Notes: generated by a model not told the origin, from the sequence alone. A stretch of DNA of 31,266 nt from JAAZNO01 sp012798275 (GCA_035347995.1 DAOPQD010000031.1:1-31266); one strand, 5' to 3'; shown: positions 7,820 to 15,359, numbered from the stretch's first letter. Made by a program: numbers and translations.

Positions 7820-8476
7820 ATGGAACGGATTCAACTGTCGGCCATGCCCCGGGAGGTCATCGGGAAACAGGTCAAGCACCTGCGCGATGCGAATTTGATC
7901 CCTGGGGTGATCTACGGACACGGTTTTGAGCCCTTGCCGGTACAATTTGCCGCGCGGGATCTGGAGCTCGTCTTGCAGCGCGCCGGCACCAGCACCTTGT
8001 TGAATATTGAGGTCGCCGGCACGTCCCAGCCCTATACCGTCATCGTCCGCGATGTGCAGCGCCATCCCCTCAAGCGCTACGTGACCCATGTGGATATGCA
8101 AGCCCTGAACATGGCGGAGACGGTGCGTGTGGCAATCCCTGTGGTGTTGTCCGGTGACTCCCCGGCGGTGCGCGACCTGCACGGCATGTTGCTGCACCTC
8201 ATCACCGAGGTTGAGGTGGAAGGTCTGCCGTCGGCCCTGATCCCCGCGATCGAGGTGAACGTTTCGGGCCTGACCGAGCTGGGCGCTGCGCTGACGGTGG
8301 GCGCTCTGGCGATCCCTGAAGGGCTCAAGATCCTCACTCCCGCTGAGGAAATCGTGGTCCAGGTCAGTATGCCGGAGGAAGAAGAGGAAGAAGAAGTTAA
8401 GGCAGCTGTTGAGCCAGCGGCTCCGGCTGAAGTCGAAGTGGTCCGCAAGCGTAAGGCTGAGGAAGTCGAGGAGTAA
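7820..8476 (+). CDS. rplY: 50S ribosomal protein L25, general stress (CTC) form
   Basis: This protein binds 5S rRNA in the large ribosomal subunit; the long CTC/TL5 form is associated with stress tolerance in several bacteria. The product is 218 residues. The N-terminal L25 beta-barrel occupies about 1-92 (IPGVIYGHGFEPLPVQF; VRDVQRHPLKRYVTHVDMQAL). The C-terminal TL5/CTC domain covers about 95-185 (VAIPVVLSGDSPAVRDLHGMLLHLITEVEVEGLP). A low-complexity tail has seven consecutive Glu and ends KRKAEEVEE. GGAGGAG lies 7 nt before ATG 7820. The gene is monocistronic, with a promoter and leader hairpin upstream and a strong terminator downstream. Confidence 0.95.
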   Translation: MERIQLSAMPREVIGKQVKHLRDANLIPGVIYGHGFEPLPVQFAARDLELVLQRAGTSTLLNIEVAGTSQPYTVIVRDVQRHPLKRYVTHVDMQALNMAETVRVAIPVVLSGDSPAVRDLHGMLLHLITEVEVEGLPSALIPAIEVNVSGLTELGAALTVGALAIPEGLKILTPAEEIVVQVSMPEEEEEEEVKAAVEPAAPAEVEVVRKRKAEEVEE

Positions 8477-8507
8477 TCTCCCTTGCGAGCGTCTTGAAGC
8501 GTACAGC

Positions 8508-8548
8508 AACGCGCCGATCGGCCAGCAATGGCTGGATCGGCGCGTTTT
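8508..8548 (+). terminator. intrinsic terminator of rplY
   Basis: The outer arms AACGCGCCGAT (8508-8518) and ATCGGCGCGTT (8536-8546) are perfectly complementary. An inner CCAGC/GCTGG stem closes an AATG loop, and TTTT runs over 8545-8548. It starts about 30 nt after the L25 stop. Confidence 0.88.
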
Positions 8549-8611
8549 GTGTCCCTATCCTTGCATCCCCTGAGGATGCTCAGGGGTAAAGTCCATGTCC
8601 AGGAGCTGCAA

Positions 8612-9256
8612 ATGGCTACAGAATTTAACTTTGAAAACGTCATCGCTTCCTATGGGCTGCAGCCCAAACGTCAACAGCAACTGTCATATGATAAGACGCG
8701 ACGCTGGATTGCCAGCATGATCGGGCCCGGCGCGGCGTGGGACTACGTCGCGCAGCCGGGAGATACGCTGTTGCTGCGGGTGGCGAAGCAGGGACGGTGG
8801 CGCGCCGGATGCATTGACTTCCATGCCAGGTACCTCGATTTCAGGTACAAGCCGGACGGGGAATTTATCCCCGACACGCAGATATGGCTGACGGGGGATG
8901 AATTTCTGGATCAGGGGGTATTTTTCGCCGACGCCGCGCGCCAGCGATTGGCGCTCTTTCCACCCGGCGAGTATCAGGGCCTTTACCTCCATGTTCCCTT
9001 TCTGGGGCGAGAAGGGGAAGGGCCTATCGTGATCGAATTCCTCGAAGCGGTGCGCTATGTCGGCCTGACGCTCATTCCCACCACGCCTTACGCCCTGCAA
9101 GTGTTTCGGGAAACGGAGGAGAATGTGACCACCTACCGCGATATGCGGGTGATGGCGGAGTTCCGCGCGGATCGAGCGGACATCCAGCGGCTCGCTTTTG
9201 GACACGCGCTGCCGCTGATCGCCATCGAAGAGCTCTACTTTGAGTGCCAGGCATGA
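8612..9256 (+). CDS. hypothetical soluble protein
   Basis: The product is 214 residues, with no signal peptide or membrane segment. It starts at ATG 8612, because AGGAG (8601-8605) precedes it by 6 nt. A longer reading frame from 8528 would begin inside the rplY terminator. The sequence mixes aromatic-rich strands (WRAGCIDFHARYLDFRYKPDG; YQGLYLHVPFLGREGEG) with an acidic helical end (FRADRADIQRLAFGHALPLIAIEELYFECQA). It suggests a compact beta-rich protein. I recognise no family or catalytic motif. It stands alone between the rplY terminator and the assembly gap. Confidence 0.75.
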   Translation: MATEFNFENVIASYGLQPKRQQQLSYDKTRRWIASMIGPGAAWDYVAQPGDTLLLRVAKQGRWRAGCIDFHARYLDFRYKPDGEFIPDTQIWLTGDEFLDQGVFFADAARQRLALFPPGEYQGLYLHVPFLGREGEGPIVIEFLEAVRYVGLTLIPTTPYALQVFRETEENVTTYRDMRVMAEFRADRADIQRLAFGHALPLIAIEELYFECQA

Positions 9257-9353
9257 CAGAGGCGCACGGCTCGGAGGAGTGAGAGCGTCTTCTTCTTAGA
9301 AAATAGACAGGATTGACAAGACGGGGTAGGACGTTCTGCCCACAAAAATCCCT

Positions 9354-9408
9354 TATTTGCTCCTCCACCCCAGGGGGTGTCCTGGGGTGGAGGACAGGGA
9401 CAAAGTTC
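9354..9408. repeat. 55-bp direct repeat, left copy, containing a 12-bp hairpin
   Basis: This copy is identical over 55 nt to 9509-9563 on the other side of the N-gap. Inside, CTCCACCCCAGG and CCTGGGGTGGAG form a perfect 12-bp stem with a 6-nt loop. It lies between two convergent genes, where a terminator would be expected, but no T-tract follows directly. Confidence 0.9.
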
Positions 9409-9508
9409 NNNNNNNNNNNNNNNNNNNNNNNNNNNNNNNNNNNNNNNNNNNNNNNNNNNNNNNNNNNNNNNNNNNNNNNNNNNNNNNNNNNNNNNNNNNN
9501 NNNNNNNN
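9409..9508. other. assembly gap of 100 Ns
   Basis: Exactly 100 unknown bases, the conventional placeholder for a gap of unknown size. It is bounded by two identical 55-bp sequences. The rest of the 9257-9667 intergenic region holds no gene that I can support. Confidence 0.99.
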
Positions 9509-9563
9509 TATTTGCTCCTCCACCCCAGGGGGTGTCCTGGGGTGGAGGACAGGGACAAAGTTC
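9509..9563. repeat. 55-bp direct repeat, right copy, containing a 12-bp hairpin
   Basis: Exact copy of 9354-9408. Because both contig ends stop at the same 55-mer, it may be one genomic sequence represented twice rather than a true duplication. Confidence 0.9.
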
Positions 9564-9667
9564 ATCCGTCGCTGGCCGGTTGCTTGACGCCAGGTCGGAG
9601 TGCTACGGCCAGGCGCAGACTTCTCGCGCCGGCTACTTCTGCTGCGAGGCCTTATTTCCGCTTGACG

Positions 9668-11737
9668 CTATGGTTCGGCTTCGCGCTCGCGCCTGGACTT
9701 TTCGATGATCTCCTGCGCCATCTGCGCCGGTACGACGTCATAGTGGGAGTATTCCATCGCGAAGGTGCCGCGCCCCTGGGTGATCGCCCGCAGGTTGATG
9801 GCGTATTGCTGCATTTCGGCGAGCGGCGCCTGCGCGGTGATGATGGACTTCCGTCCCTTCTGTCCGATGCCCTGCACGCGCGCGCGGCGGGTGTTCAAAT
9901 CCGACATCACATCGCCGGTGAATTCCTCCGGCACGGTGATGGTGAAGATGTACATCGGTTCCAGCAACACCGGCCTGGCCTGCAGGAAGGCTTGCTTGAA
10001 ACCCTCGCGCCCGGCGACCTGGAAGGCAATGTCTTTGGAGTCCACCGGGTGTTCTTTGCCGTCGTACACTGCGGCGCGCACATCCACGATGGGATAGCCG
10101 GCGATCACCCCCTGCTCCAGGACGGAACGCACGCCCTTTTCAATGGAGGGCATGAAAGACGAGGAGATGCGTCCGCCGACGACTTCCCAGACATAATCGA
10201 AACCGGTGTCGCGCTCGGTGGGCTCCACGCGCATGTGCACCTCGGCGAACTGCCCGGCGCCACCGGTCTGCTTCTTGTGCCGGTATTGCGCGCTGGCAGA
10301 GGTGGTGATGGTCTCTTTGTAGGGAACCTTGGGCGTGCGGAAGTCCAGGTTCACCCCGAAGCGCCCCTGCATTCGCCGAATGACCGTGTCAATGTGGGCA
10401 TCGCCCATGCCGGAGAGGATCATCTCGTGGGTGGTGGGCTCGGGATGCCAGTGCAGGGTGGGATCCTCTTCGCACACGCGCGTGAGGGTGCTCCCCATTT
10501 TGGCGGTGTCGCCCTTGGTCTTGGGATAGACGGCGACGCTGTACAGCGGTTGCGGGAACACCGGCCCTTGCAGCGTGAGTTTGTGATCCTTAGCGCAAAG
10601 GGTGTCCCCGGTGAGGGTCACGCTGAGTTTGGCGACCGCGCCGAGATCGCCGGCGTGCAGCCGCTCCAGGTTGAGCTGTTCCTTGCCGCGCATGGCGAAG
10701 AGCTGGGTGAAGCGTTCCTCGCTCTGCGCGCGCATGTTGTAGAGGGTCATGCCGGATTCGACGCTGCCGCTCATCACTCGGAAGTAGGTGAGCTTGCCCA
10801 CGAAGGGGTCGGCCGTGGTCTTGAAAACCATCACGGCGAGCGGCGAGGCGTCGCTGACGATGAGGGTCTCCTCGCCGAGGGGGCCTTGCGCCGTGAGCGG
10901 ACCGCGATCGTCGGGCGCCGGCGCCAGACTGGCCAGCAGATCGAGCATCTGGCTGGCGCCCATCATCGTCGCGCTGGAAATCCCCAGCACCGGCACGATA
11001 CTGCGCTTGACAATGGCTGCGCGCAGGCCCCGGATGATCTCCTCAGGGCTGAGAGTTTCTTCCTCAAAATACTTTTCGAGCAGCGCGTCGTCGCCTTCGG
11101 CGGCGGCTTCCACGAGCTCAGTGTAATAGGCGTCCACTTGCGCCTGGAGTTCAGCGGGGATGGGGCCGGGCTCGCCCTTGGGACCGAGGTAGGCTTGGCG
11201 CTCCAGCAGGTTCACGACTCCCTGGAAGGCTGCCTGCGCACCGATGGGCAACAGCACGGGGACAAAGCGCGCCTCGAAGGCCTGCCGTAGCGAAGCGAGG
11301 GCCTTCTCGAAGCTGGCATTCTCACGATCCATTTTGTTGATCACCACGGCGGTGGGCATGTGGCCCTCTTCAGCCCGCGTCCAGGTCAGCTCGGTGCCGA
11401 CCTCGACGCCAGCAGCGGCGTCAACGAGGGTCAAGGCCAGATCGGTGACATGGAGGGCACCGATCACCTCGCCGATGAAGTCAGTGTAGCCGGGAGTATC
11501 CAGTAGATTGATCTTGATGCCGTTCCATTCGATGGGCGCCATCGCGGTGTTGATGGAAATCTTGCGGCGGATTTCCTCGTCGTCGAAGTCGGTCACGGTG
11601 CTGCCATCTTCCACCGTGCCGCGGCGGGTGGTGGCCTTGCTCAGGAACAACAGCGTCTCGGTGAACGTGGTTTTGCCTGAACCGCTGTGTCCGATCAGTG
11701 CGATATTGCGCACTTGCTGGGTCATGTATTCTTTCAT
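9668..11737 (-). CDS. elongation factor G-like GTPase (EF-G2 type)
   Basis: This is a translational GTPase of the EF-G-like group that usually accompanies a canonical EF-G. It may assist translocation or ribosome recycling, but its exact role is not established. The product is 689 residues. G1 is GHSGSGKTT at 16-24. Switch I carries RRKISI at 57-62, where EF-G has RGITI, so Ser61 replaces the conserved Thr. G3 is DTPGYTDF at 80-87 and G4 is NKMD at 134-137. The C-terminal half has the EF-G domain IV/V pattern (PSIEKGVRSVLEQGVIAGYPIVDVRAAVYDG; MYIFTITVPEEFTGDVMSDLNTRRARVQG). No rpsL, rpsG or tuf lies nearby. ATG 11737 is preceded by GGAGG at 10 nt; ATG 11725 is a weaker alternative. Confidence 0.9.
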   Translation of the reverse strand: MKEYMTQQVRNIALIGHSGSGKTTFTETLLFLSKATTRRGTVEDGSTVTDFDDEEIRRKISINTAMAPIEWNGIKINLLDTPGYTDFIGEVIGALHVTDLALTLVDAAAGVEVGTELTWTRAEEGHMPTAVVINKMDRENASFEKALASLRQAFEARFVPVLLPIGAQAAFQGVVNLLERQAYLGPKGEPGPIPAELQAQVDAYYTELVEAAAEGDDALLEKYFEEETLSPEEIIRGLRAAIVKRSIVPVLGISSATMMGASQMLDLLASLAPAPDDRGPLTAQGPLGEETLIVSDASPLAVMVFKTTADPFVGKLTYFRVMSGSVESGMTLYNMRAQSEERFTQLFAMRGKEQLNLERLHAGDLGAVAKLSVTLTGDTLCAKDHKLTLQGPVFPQPLYSVAVYPKTKGDTAKMGSTLTRVCEEDPTLHWHPEPTTHEMILSGMGDAHIDTVIRRMQGRFGVNLDFRTPKVPYKETITTSASAQYRHKKQTGGAGQFAEVHMRVEPTERDTGFDYVWEVVGGRISSSFMPSIEKGVRSVLEQGVIAGYPIVDVRAAVYDGKEHPVDSKDIAFQVAGREGFKQAFLQARPVLLEPMYIFTITVPEEFTGDVMSDLNTRRARVQGIGQKGRKSIITAQAPLAEMQQYAINLRAITQGRGTFAMEYSHYDVVPAQMAQEIIEKSRREREAEP

Positions 11738-11774
11738 GAAAAACTATCCTCCACACTGATTGCTAATTACATAC

Positions 11775-11795
11775 AAAGACGGCCCGGAGGCCGTC
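11775..11795 (-). terminator. terminator-like leader hairpin of the EF-G-like gene (candidate attenuator)
   Basis: On the minus strand GACGGCC and GGCCGTC (11795-11789 and 11784-11778) form a perfect 7-bp stem with a TCCG loop, followed by TTTG. It lies about 20 nt after the inferred transcription start and 37 nt before the start codon. The layout repeats that of the rplY leader. Confidence 0.6.
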
Positions 11796-11820
11796 CCGTC
11801 ATACGGTGCGTCGCGAGGCT

Positions 11821-11848
11821 ATTCTATCTTAAAATAGGGGATTGTCAA
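11821..11848 (-). promoter_or_regulatory. putative sigma-70 promoter of the EF-G-like gene
   Basis: On the minus strand TTGACA (11848-11843) and TAGAAT (11826-11821) are separated by 16 nt. The inferred start is near 11814, giving a leader of about 75 nt. It lies downstream of the hydrogenase genes, so read-through from them is also possible. Confidence 0.65.
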
Positions 11849-11940
11849 AGCCGGGCGGCAGCTTGGCGCCGGGACACCGACAGCGCCGGCTCACCGGGCC
11901 GCAGCGAGGAGGCGTCCGCGCGGCGGATCTCCGGCGCGGC

Positions 11941-13254
11941 TCAGTGCGTGGCGCAGGCGATGCAGGGATCGAAGGCCCGCACGACGCGCCCGACGGCCCG
12001 TTCCAGCTCCAGGTTGATGCGCTCCGGCGTGATGTAGCGGTTGGCTGCGACTCGCAGCGCGCGCTCGATGGCGAGCACGTTGTGCACCGTGGGGATGATG
12101 AATTCGGCGTGCGCAATGCGGCCGTTTTCGACGCGGTAGTGATGGATCAGGGGCCCTCGCGGCGCTTCGACCAGGCCGTAGCCCTCGCCGTCGCGGGGGG
12201 CGTACGGCACATCGGTGTCCTCGTAATCCAGCGGTTGCGACAGCAGCTCCAGCGCGCGCTCGATGGCATAGACGAGCTCGATGCCCCGCGCCAGGTCGTA
12301 GAGCAGGATGGCGTGCGCCGGTTGACCGAAGGCCTCGCGGAAGCGCTCCAGGTAGCCGTCGGCGAGGGGAGTTCCCATGGTGGCCATCATGTTGATGCGG
12401 GCCAGGCTGTTGGCGCGGATGACCTGTCCCCTGAAGCTCGTCTGTCCCGCGTAGCTGGTCTCCGTCTCGGTGTATTCCAGGTAGTCGCGGAATTCGCGCG
12501 GCTCGAAGTTGGTGCAGACACTGCCGTCGGGGAGCAGAACATGGAGTTGCGTGCCGTAGAAGCTGGGGCGATACCCCGCAATGGCGGTGAGATAGGCGGC
12601 GGGAGCGTCATCTCCCCAGGTGCCGAGGCGCTCGCTCAAGGCGTGTGAGCTCTCCCAGTAATAATCGAAAAGCGCACAGGCGACGGGCAGCGCGACCTCG
12701 AGCTCCGCTCGCATGGCGGCGGCGGCTTGCTCTGTGATGCCGCTGGTCACGCCGCCGATGACGGCTTTGACGGGATGGATGAATTGCCCACCGGCGAGCG
12801 CGATCAAATGGGTGCCCGCCTGGCGGACTTGCAGGGCGCGGGTCGCCACACCGGTGCGCTGATCGGCGTCGTCGCTGGCGTCCGGTAGATGGAAGATACT
12901 GGCGACGCCGAGGCGGTCGGGCATGGTGAAGATGAAGAGCGAGGTCGCCTGGTTTTGCAGGAGCTGCCCCAACAGCAGCAGCTCGCGGATGGTGATGGCG
13001 AGCGGCGGCGGGGTGACGCCGTAGATGTCCTCCAGCGCTTTGACGGAGGCGACGTGATGCGCCGTGGAGCAGACGCCGCAGATGCGCGGCGTGATCACCG
13101 GCATTTGCTCGGCGGGCGCGCCCTGTGCGAGGTACTGAAAGCCGCGAAACTCTGTCGCCTGGAAATGTGCGGAGACGACTTCTCCGCCCTGGACTTCGAT
13201 GACGACGCGGGCATGGCCTTCGATGCGGCTGAGGGGAAAGGTCAGAGTGGTCAT
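11941..13254 (-). CDS. [NiFe] hydrogenase large subunit, group 3-like, without C-terminal extension
   Basis: This is the catalytic subunit for H2 activation or production, and its type is cytoplasmic. The product is 437 residues. The N-terminal motif RICGVCSTAH gives Ni/Fe ligands Cys59 and Cys62, and the C-terminal motif DPCIACATH gives Cys431 and Cys434. SRIEGHARV opens the protein and EAPRGPLIHHYRVENGRI is typical of the group 3 (sulfhydrogenase/Mvh-like) fold. The protein ends exactly at the His after the second cysteine pair, where the maturation protease normally cuts, so there is no peptide to remove. The start lies 1 nt after the small-subunit stop. No Hyp maturation genes, protease or diaphorase subunits are in the window, so the electron partner is unknown. 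Confidence 0.92.
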   Translation of the reverse strand: MTTLTFPLSRIEGHARVVIEVQGGEVVSAHFQATEFRGFQYLAQGAPAEQMPVITPRICGVCSTAHHVASVKALEDIYGVTPPPLAITIRELLLLGQLLQNQATSLFIFTMPDRLGVASIFHLPDASDDADQRTGVATRALQVRQAGTHLIALAGGQFIHPVKAVIGGVTSGITEQAAAAMRAELEVALPVACALFDYYWESSHALSERLGTWGDDAPAAYLTAIAGYRPSFYGTQLHVLLPDGSVCTNFEPREFRDYLEYTETETSYAGQTSFRGQVIRANSLARINMMATMGTPLADGYLERFREAFGQPAHAILLYDLARGIELVYAIERALELLSQPLDYEDTDVPYAPRDGEGYGLVEAPRGPLIHHYRVENGRIAHAEFIIPTVHNVLAIERALRVAANRYITPERINLELERAVGRVVRAFDPCIACATH

Positions 13255-13255
13255 C

Positions 13256-14104
13256 TCACAGCACCTTTTCCTTGGGACGCGGCTGCCCCGCTTCGCCGGC
13301 GTAATCGGAGAATTGGAACAGGAACAGCGCCATTTGGGGACTGCGCAGGCCGGCGGCGATGTCTTCCGGTGGAATGTCGGTCATGGAGGCGAACACGCGC
13401 TCGATGCTGGTGAACCAGGCGGCGGACTCCTTTTCGATGAAGGTGTCCGAGGGGCCCCGGCAGCCGACACAGGGGTGGCCGGCGCGAGTGCAGGGGGCGC
13501 CGCAGCCGCCGCGTGTCGAGGAGCCGATGCAGAGATAGCCCTGGTTGATGAGGCAGATCCCCTCCTCCACCCGTCCTTGCTGGAAGCCGAGGAGCCGTTG
13601 GGGACGCATGTCCTTGAGTTTGCGGCGTCCGCAGTCCTGGCAGACCGTTTTCGCCGGTTTGAAATGGGGGTCTTGCTCCAGCAGGGCCATGAAGAGCTGC
13701 GGGGTCGGCGGACACCCCGGCAGGTAGCGATCCACCCTGACGAAGGCGTCAATCGGATGCGATTTGGGGAGCATTCGCGGGACGTGATGGCGTTCGGCGT
13801 GTGCCAGGAAAATCTGGCGGACCTCGTCCCGATCGCCCAAATGCGCCACCCCGCCGGAGATGGCGCAGGTTCCCACCGCGACGACTTCCTGAGCGCGAGG
13901 GACGGCGCGGCGCAGGGTGTGCAGATCCTCGTCGGAGCGCACGCCTCCGCTCACGAGCAGGAGATCCACCGGCGGCACATCATAGGCGGAGATGACGAGC
14001 GGCATGTAGACGAGCTGGAATTGCTGGATCCACGCGTCGGCGTTGAGGAGCGAAACCTCACAGCCTGCACAGCCGGAAAGTTGTAACACGGCGAATTGCT
14101 TCAT
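13256..14104 (-). CDS. [NiFe] hydrogenase small subunit, group 3-like
   Basis: This electron-transfer subunit passes electrons from the NiFe site through Fe-S clusters. The start chosen is ATG 14104, because GAGGAG lies 6 nt upstream and the product opens MKQFAVLQLSGCAGCEVSLL, where family members begin. The longer frame from 14176 adds an unlikely polar leader. The product is 282 residues. Proximal cluster ligands are C12, C15, the Cys of VGTCAISGG and that of YLPGCPPTP. Further clusters are indicated by VCQDCGRRK and by the dense CIGSSTRGGC, CTRAG and PCVGCRGP cysteines. There is no Tat signal, so a soluble cytoplasmic enzyme is likely. The pattern resembles MvhG/FrhG and sulfhydrogenase delta subunits. 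Confidence 0.92.
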   Translation of the reverse strand: MKQFAVLQLSGCAGCEVSLLNADAWIQQFQLVYMPLVISAYDVPPVDLLLVSGGVRSDEDLHTLRRAVPRAQEVVAVGTCAISGGVAHLGDRDEVRQIFLAHAERHHVPRMLPKSHPIDAFVRVDRYLPGCPPTPQLFMALLEQDPHFKPAKTVCQDCGRRKLKDMRPQRLLGFQQGRVEEGICLINQGYLCIGSSTRGGCGAPCTRAGHPCVGCRGPSDTFIEKESAAWFTSIERVFASMTDIPPEDIAAGLRSPQMALFLFQFSDYAGEAGQPRPKEKVL

Positions 14105-14118
14105 GGTCGTCTCCTCAA

Positions 14119-14190
14119 CGCGCTTCAGCGCGGTGGGCTCATGTCGAATTGGCGAGTCGTCACAGCCTTTGCTCATGGGCTATGGCTCAC
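14119..14190. repeat. CGCGCTTCAGCGCG palindrome plus GAGTCGTCACAGCC repeat fragment
   Basis: A perfect 6-bp palindrome, CGCGCTTCAGCGCG, at 14119-14132 sits 2 nt upstream of the GAGGAG ribosome site of the hydrogenase small subunit. From 14152 GCGAGTCGTCACAGCC and, further on, GGCTATGGCTCAC match the dispersed GTGAGCC-type element found at 14290, 17063, 26243 and 28141. Confidence 0.65.
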
Positions 14191-14212
14191 AGGGTAACTG
14201 TTCAGCCACTGA

Positions 14213-14284
14213 CTAAAAAACGGAAGATTTTCTGGCGACTACTGAAGATCGAGAATCAATTTTTGATGGTGTGCGCCAGCACAT
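14213..14284 (-). CDS. possible 23-codon leader ORF upstream of the hydrogenase genes
   Basis: ATG 14284 is preceded by CGAGGAG at a good distance and opens a 23-residue frame (MCWRTPSKIDSRSSVVARKS...) that ends at TAG. It lies about 110 nt upstream of the small-subunit start. The upstream 22 nt are identical to the ribosome-site region of the oxidoreductase gene at 17144. It may be a leader peptide, a decayed gene remnant, or a chance frame created by the repeat that carries the ribosome site. Confidence 0.22.
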   Translation of the reverse strand: MCWRTPSKIDSRSSVVARKSSVF

Positions 14285-14289
14285 GGCGG

Positions 14290-14372
14290 CTCCTCGGAAA
14301 ATAGAGAGCCGTGAACCGTGAGTCGAGAGCCGTCGCAGCCTTCGATCACGGCTCACCCCTCACGACTCACTT
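14290..14372 (-). repeat. hairpin-forming dispersed element ending in a Shine-Dalgarno sequence (copy B)
   Basis: On the minus strand it reads GTGAGTCGTGAGG...GTGAGCCGTGA, then a spacer, then GACTCACGGTTCACGG, and ends CTCTATTTTCCGAGGAG. Its complementary GTGAGTCG/CGACTCAC and GAGCCGT/ACGGCTC pieces can fold. The last 22 nt (14311-14290) match 17115-17136 exactly. The deacetylase stop codon (14369-14367) lies inside the outer end of the element. Confidence 0.7.
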
Positions 14373-15278
14373 TTCCTGCCGCACCAGGTTCCGAATGGCC
14401 CGATAGCCGATCACGTGAATGCCCTGCTCCCGAATGTAACGCCGCAGCGCGTTGTCGCTGAAAACTTGATAATCGGCGACGCGAGCGCGCCAGTCGGGGG
14501 CGATGGCGCGGAGCTCTGGCGTGTCCCTGGAGGGGTGGAGGATGAAGTAGCTGACGCCCGCGGGCAGCGTGTCGAGGACCCGCAAGGTCTGGGCGAAGCG
14601 ATCATCAGGTTGACCCAGATCCACGCTCAGGATGGCGTCCAGCAACGGCAGGCCCGCGGCTTCGAGGGTGTGCAATTGCGTGGCGAAATACGCGGCCATC
14701 TCCGCCGGGAAGCCCATGGCGCGGATCTGCGCCTCTTCCAGGCGCGGCAGCATGGCCGGCACGCGGTAGCGCTGCGCGATTTCGAGATAGGCCGGCAGCA
14801 ACGCCGGGTGGAAGACGCTGCCCATGTGCGTATCAATGTGCGTGATGTCAATGCCGGCGGCGACAGCGCGAGCGACTTGCGCTTCGAGCTCGGCGCGCGC
14901 GACGGCGGCGAAGCCGGGGGCCTGCGCCGCGGCGAAGACGGCCTCCGTCCGCCGGGGGAGGTAGCCCTCGTCGTCGAGCAGCCCCGACGCCGGGTCGCGC
15001 GTGGAAAGCGGCCCCCAGCGATAGCTGTCCCATTCGCAGGTGAGCGTCAGATGCACGCCGATGTCCACCCGCGCGGCGTTTTCGCGGCAGAAGGCGGCGG
15101 TCGCCGGGAACCAGGGACAGGGGACCATCGTCGCGGCGGCGGAGATGATGCCGGCGTCCAGCAGCTCCATGTAAGCGGCCAGCGACGCCTGGCACATGCC
15201 GATGTCATCGGTGTGGAAGATGACGACCCGATCGGTATCGGTCAGCCCCAGTTGTTTGAGCAAGGGATTCGGTCGCAT
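14367..15278 (-). CDS. YdjC/ChbG-type carbohydrate deacetylase
   Basis: This is a metal-dependent deacetylase of the YdjC-like family, whose known members remove an acetyl group from N-acetylated oligosaccharides such as chitobiose. The product is 303 residues and cytoplasmic. The metal-binding and catalytic signature is visible in VVIFHTDDIGMC (H22, D24, D25), IGVHLTLTCEW and ITHIDTHMGSVFH. GGAGG lies 5 nt before ATG 15278. It is 81 nt downstream of a GPH symporter on the same strand, which suggests that an imported glycan is deacetylated before breakdown. The C-terminus (LVRQEK) runs into a repeat element that supplies the stop codon. The actual substrate is unknown. Confidence 0.88.
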   Translation of the reverse strand: MRPNPLLKQLGLTDTDRVVIFHTDDIGMCQASLAAYMELLDAGIISAAATMVPCPWFPATAAFCRENAARVDIGVHLTLTCEWDSYRWGPLSTRDPASGLLDDEGYLPRRTEAVFAAAQAPGFAAVARAELEAQVARAVAAGIDITHIDTHMGSVFHPALLPAYLEIAQRYRVPAMLPRLEEAQIRAMGFPAEMAAYFATQLHTLEAAGLPLLDAILSVDLGQPDDRFAQTLRVLDTLPAGVSYFILHPSRDTPELRAIAPDWRARVADYQVFSDNALRRYIREQGIHVIGYRAIRNLVRQEK

Positions 15279-15300
15279 AATGCCTCCAGTGTGAGAAATC

Positions 15301-15356
15301 GCTGCCTCAGGGCAGCCATAATCCCTTCCCTCGCAGAGAGCGCCGGAAATGCGAGG
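15301..15356 (-). terminator. two hairpins between the GPH symporter and the deacetylase gene
   Basis: CCTCGCA (15329-15335) pairs with TGCGAGG (15350-15356), and GCTGCC (15301-15306) pairs with GGCAGC (15311-15316) around a 4-nt loop. Both lie in the 81-nt gap. Neither is followed by a clear T-tract on the minus strand, so processing or partial attenuation is as likely as termination. Confidence 0.45.
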
Positions 15357-15359
15357 CTC

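Noticed and set aside
9313..9340. TTGACA at 9313 as a promoter
   Set aside because: No -10-like sequence at 15-18 nt and no plus-strand gene downstream.
9377..11290. Long plus-strand open frame (637 codons) running through the gap and antisense to the EF-G-like gene
   Set aside because: It crosses the unknown bases and its protein is a His/Arg/Gly-rich shadow with no domain. The opposite strand has a full GTPase with all G motifs.
9668..11737. Calling this gene canonical fusA or a tetracycline-resistance protein
   Set aside because: The P-loop GHSGSGKTT and the RKISI switch I match the EF-G2-like group. The str operon neighbours of fusA are absent and nothing specific to TetM-type proteins is seen.
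11844..11943. Read-through of the hydrogenase TGA, as selenocysteine or a frameshifted C-terminal tail
   Set aside because: The frame after TGA encodes an Arg/Ala-rich stretch of about 31 residues without resemblance to hydrogenase tails, and no SECIS-like hairpin directly after the TGA was evident.
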